The notes under the pieces are model-generated. The model searched no databases. It was given only the letters and a program-made list of their open reading frames with translations, and had not been told where the DNA came from. This document shows, one piece after another, positions 59,237-64,000 of a DNA stretch of 64,000 nucleotides. The stretch lies in NCBI RefSeq assembly GCF_001552615.1, contig NZ_BCRN01000002.1:372001-436000 (forward strand). Reading direction: 5' to 3'. The translations under genes and the position numbers were made by a program. The stretch is from Millisia brevis NBRC 105863 (GTDB lineage: Bacteria; Actinomycetota; Actinomycetes; Mycobacteriales; Mycobacteriaceae). The stretch's first letter is position 1; every line of letters begins with the position of its first letter.

Positions 59237-60241
59237 TCACTCCCGACCGGCGGAAACCCAGGTCGGGTCCGCCGATCGATTGCCGATGACCTGCTCCGCC
59301 AGTCCGTCGAGGCGGTCGACCTGTTCGTCGGTCAGCTCGACCGCGACGGCGGCGGCGTTCTCCTCGACCCGCTGCGGGTGCCGGGTGCCCGGGATCGGCA
59401 CCGACACGACACCGAGACGACGGGCGACGGCGGCGAGCCACGCGAGGGCGACCTGCGGGGTGGTGGCGTTCGCTTCCGCCGCGACTGCCCGCACCTCCTT
59501 GCGCAGGGTCAGGTTGTGGGCGATCGCGTCGGCGCCGAAGCGCGGGAAGTGTGCCCGCATATCTCCGCCGACGATCTGATCCGGGTCGAAGGCGTCGCTG
59601 AGCAGCCCGCGGCTCACCGGCGAGTAGGGCACGAATCCGACGCCGAGTTCGGCGGCCGCCGGGACCACGGCGCGTTCGACATCGCGGGAGAAGATGCTCC
59701 ATTCGGACTGGACCGCCGCGATCGGGTGGACGGCGTGGGCGCGCCGCAGTTCGTCCGCGGTCACCTCGGACAGGCCGAGGTAGCGCACCTTGCCCTCGGC
59801 GACCAGTTGCGCCATCGCCCCGACGGTGTCCTCGATCGGCACCGACAGGTCCACCCGATGCAGGTAGTAGAGGTCGACGTGGTCGACGCCGAGCCGGCCC
59901 AACGAGGCCTCGAGGTAGGGCCGCACCGAATCCGGATGTCCGTCGATGCTCCGCCCGGCCCCCGGGGTGCCGCGGGAGAGCCCGAACTTGGTGGCCAACT
60001 GCACCTCGTCGCGGCGGTCGCGCAGCACGCGGCCGACCAACTCCTCGCTGTGGCCCTCGCCGTACACGTTGGCGGTGTCGATGAAGGTGATGCCGATGTC
60101 GATCGCGCGCGCGAGCGTGTGGAGCGCGGCCTCGTCGGAGATCGGTCCGTAGACGGGGGTCAGGGACATCGCGCCGTAGCCCTGGGCGCTGACGGTCAGC
60201 CCGGGGGCGAGGTCAACGGTGGGCATCGGGACGGCGGTCAT
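59237..60241 (-). CDS. Aldo/keto reductase
   Basis: The 334-residue NADPH-dependent enzyme has the AKR tetrad: Asp and Tyr in FIDTANVYGEGHSEE, Lys in QLATKFG and His in YYLHRVD. The cofactor region is SWNTR-like in VPIPGTRHPQRVEENAAA. It reduces aldehydes or ketones; substrate unknown. I prefer the ATG at 60241, which follows AGGAGCGCCCC, over the ATG at 60268. The gene is divergent from the SRPBCC gene. Confidence 0.9.
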   Translation of the reverse strand: MTAVPMPTVDLAPGLTVSAQGYGAMSLTPVYGPISDEAALHTLARAIDIGITFIDTANVYGEGHSEELVGRVLRDRRDEVQLATKFGLSRGTPGAGRSIDGHPDSVRPYLEASLGRLGVDHVDLYYLHRVDLSVPIEDTVGAMAQLVAEGKVRYLGLSEVTADELRRAHAVHPIAAVQSEWSIFSRDVERAVVPAAAELGVGFVPYSPVSRGLLSDAFDPDQIVGGDMRAHFPRFGADAIAHNLTLRKEVRAVAAEANATTPQVALAWLAAVARRLGVVSVPIPGTRHPQRVEENAAAVAVELTDEQVDRLDGLAEQVIGNRSADPTWVSAGRE

Positions 60242-60463
60242 GGCGGGGCGCTCCTGGGCTGTCGGCATCGACGCCGGTCGTACGGCCGGCGCCGCGGGGA
60301 AACGAACCTCCTCGACGTTACCGCCGTGTGAACCGTCGCTCGAGCGGTGGTTGTGTTGCCGCCGTCACAGTTGGCGGCCTCGGTCGCAATTTCGGTCCGT
60401 ATTGTCGGGCTTTCGGGACGCGAACCCGATTCCGATTCGCTCGAGTCGGAGCAGACTGACCGC

Positions 60464-60952
60464 ATGGCCGATCCTTCGACCGGGACGCCCGTGGTGCCCC
60501 GCATCGCCTCCGCCCACCGAGTGATCGCCGCGCCGGCCGCGGTGATCTTCGACGTTCTCGCCGATCCGAGCCGGCATCCCGCGATCGACGGCAACAACAA
60601 TCTCGCGGGGCCGACCACCGGCCCACGGATCCGTGCGGTCGGCGAGGTGTTCACCGCCGACCTGACCAATGGTGCGACGCGGGAGAACCACGTCGTCGAG
60701 TTCGAGGAGGGGCGGCGGATCGCCTGGTTGCCGTCCGAGCCGGGTTCGACGCCGCCCGGCCACCTGTGGCGCTGGGAGGTCGAGCCGGTCGACGCGACCT
60801 CCAGCCGGGTGGTGCACACCTACGACTGGACATCGCTGACCGACCCGAACAGGGTCGAACGCGCTCGCGCGACGACGGCGGATCGACTGAGCCCTTCGCT
60901 CGACCGGCTCGCCGCCCTCGTCGAAGGCGGCGCGCCGATCGGCTCCGAGTAG
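60464..60952 (+). CDS. SRPBCC (START/Bet v1-like) family protein
   Basis: The 162-residue protein has the polyketide-cyclase/START-type fold: IASAHRVIAAPAAVIFDVLADPSRHPAIDG at the N-terminus, then FTADLTNGATRENHVVEFEEGRRIAW, GHLWRWEVEPVDATSSRVVHTYDW and a long C-terminal helix. Such proteins bind hydrophobic ligands. Ligand unknown. The ATG at 60464 fits the family length. It is convergent with the RNase J gene across 9 bases. Confidence 0.85.
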   Translation: MADPSTGTPVVPRIASAHRVIAAPAAVIFDVLADPSRHPAIDGNNNLAGPTTGPRIRAVGEVFTADLTNGATRENHVVEFEEGRRIAWLPSEPGSTPPGHLWRWEVEPVDATSSRVVHTYDWTSLTDPNRVERARATTADRLSPSLDRLAALVEGGAPIGSE

Positions 60953-60961
60953 CGGCCGGGT

Positions 60962-63666
<2,705 letters not shown>

Positions 63667-63921
63667 TCAGGCTACCGGGTGCGGGTGACGTCGAATGCTC
63701 GACCTGCCGCGTCGCGGCCGGTAGTCGGCTATTCGACCGCTTTTCGGGCGCCGCGCGAGGTCCGCAGCCGATGTCGGGCAGCGGCGGCGCGGTAGTGTCC
63801 GACCCGTACCTTCCACGCGCGCGATGAGGTGAATTGATGACGGTCCGAGCGACGGCTGCCGACTCCGGTCGACCTGCCACCACGCACACCACGACCCCAT
63901 CACTACCGAGGAGTACCTCTC

Positions 63922-64000
63922 GTGGAGCTTCCACGCATCTTCACCATCCGCGAACGTAACCACCGCATCCACAACCCCTTCACCCCGGAGAAGTTCGCCA
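63922..64000 (+). CDS. Start of a SAM-dependent methyltransferase, 3' end outside window
   Basis: The first 26 codons from the GTG at 63922 read VELPRIFTIRERNHRIHNPF and on to TPEKFA before the window ends. I recall this start (LPRIFTI...HRIHNPFT) from class I methyltransferases of the methylase 11 type. GAGGAG lies about nine bases before the GTG. The catalytic part is beyond the edge, so the call rests on the N-terminus only. Confidence 0.45.
   Translation, partial: MELPRIFTIRERNHRIHNPFTPEKFA

Overview
The window is GC-rich, densely coded actinobacterial chromosome of the order Mycobacteriales. From memory, the gene order tracks the Mycobacterium tuberculosis segment Rv2711 to Rv2753c: ideR, sthA, a PAC2 protein, an alpha/beta hydrolase, nrdR, an SOS membrane protein, lexA, hflX, dapF, miaA, a DUF349 protein, miaB, recX, recA, pspA, clgR, pgsA, argA, ftsK, RNase J, dapA. 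A mycothiol-dependent dehydrogenase, LexA boxes and a PafBC-type recA promoter agree with this. A Gordonia-like genus is my best guess, with low certainty. No rRNA, tRNA, CRISPR array or insertion sequence was recognised.

Layout. 1-8 kb: a partial AcuC-type deacetylase, the iron regulator IdeR overlapping galE, a DUF4192 protein, a lipoprotein, a formaldehyde-detoxification pair (mscR plus a metallo-beta-lactamase-fold hydrolase) and sthA. 8-18.3 kb: a PAC2 protein, an alpha/beta hydrolase coupled to a DUF3516 Ski2-like helicase, a permuted papain-like enzyme, an unlisted 56-residue membrane protein and the large helicase HrpA. 18.3-20.1 kb: a low-GC island with two coupled genes, a ParA/MinD-type ATPase and a HEPN-domain protein carrying an RNase-type R-x4-H motif; this is the best candidate for an undescribed defence or toxin system. 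20.1-22.3 kb: nrdR and the divergent SOS pair around lexA, with two abutting LexA boxes plus a third. 22.3-28 kb: accessory metabolism and regulation (a lone fumarate reductase/succinate dehydrogenase-type flavoprotein with a LysR regulator, a degenerate sigma factor, an acyl-CoA dehydrogenase and a VapBC toxin-antitoxin pair).

28-37.5 kb: a tightly packed minus-strand run (dioxygenase-like protein, miaA, dapF, hflX, secreted propeller-like protein), a DUF349 protein, a membrane protein and miaB. 37.7-41.2 kb: the gluABCD glutamate ABC transporter. 41.3-46.4 kb: a second YidC-type insertase with a small membrane protein, recX-recA with LexA and PafBC control signals, a DUF3046 protein and a glycosyltransferase. 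46.6-50.2 kb: bioYMN biotin uptake facing pspA and clgR; clgR carries a tandem-repeat tail and an ssrA-like end. 50.3-64 kb: pgsA, a TRM11-like methyltransferase, a dicarboxylate symporter, argA, a YciI protein, ftsK, an MFS transporter, an aldo/keto reductase, an SRPBCC protein, RNase J overlapping dapA, and the first 26 codons of a methyltransferase.

Common threads are DNA-damage response (lexA, recA, recX, the SOS membrane protein), envelope stress (clgR, pspA, yidC, ftsK), RNA processing (RNase J, hflX, miaA, miaB, helicases) and lysine/peptidoglycan precursor synthesis (dapA, dapF). Many neighbours overlap by 4 bases (ATGA or GTGA), which points to translational coupling.
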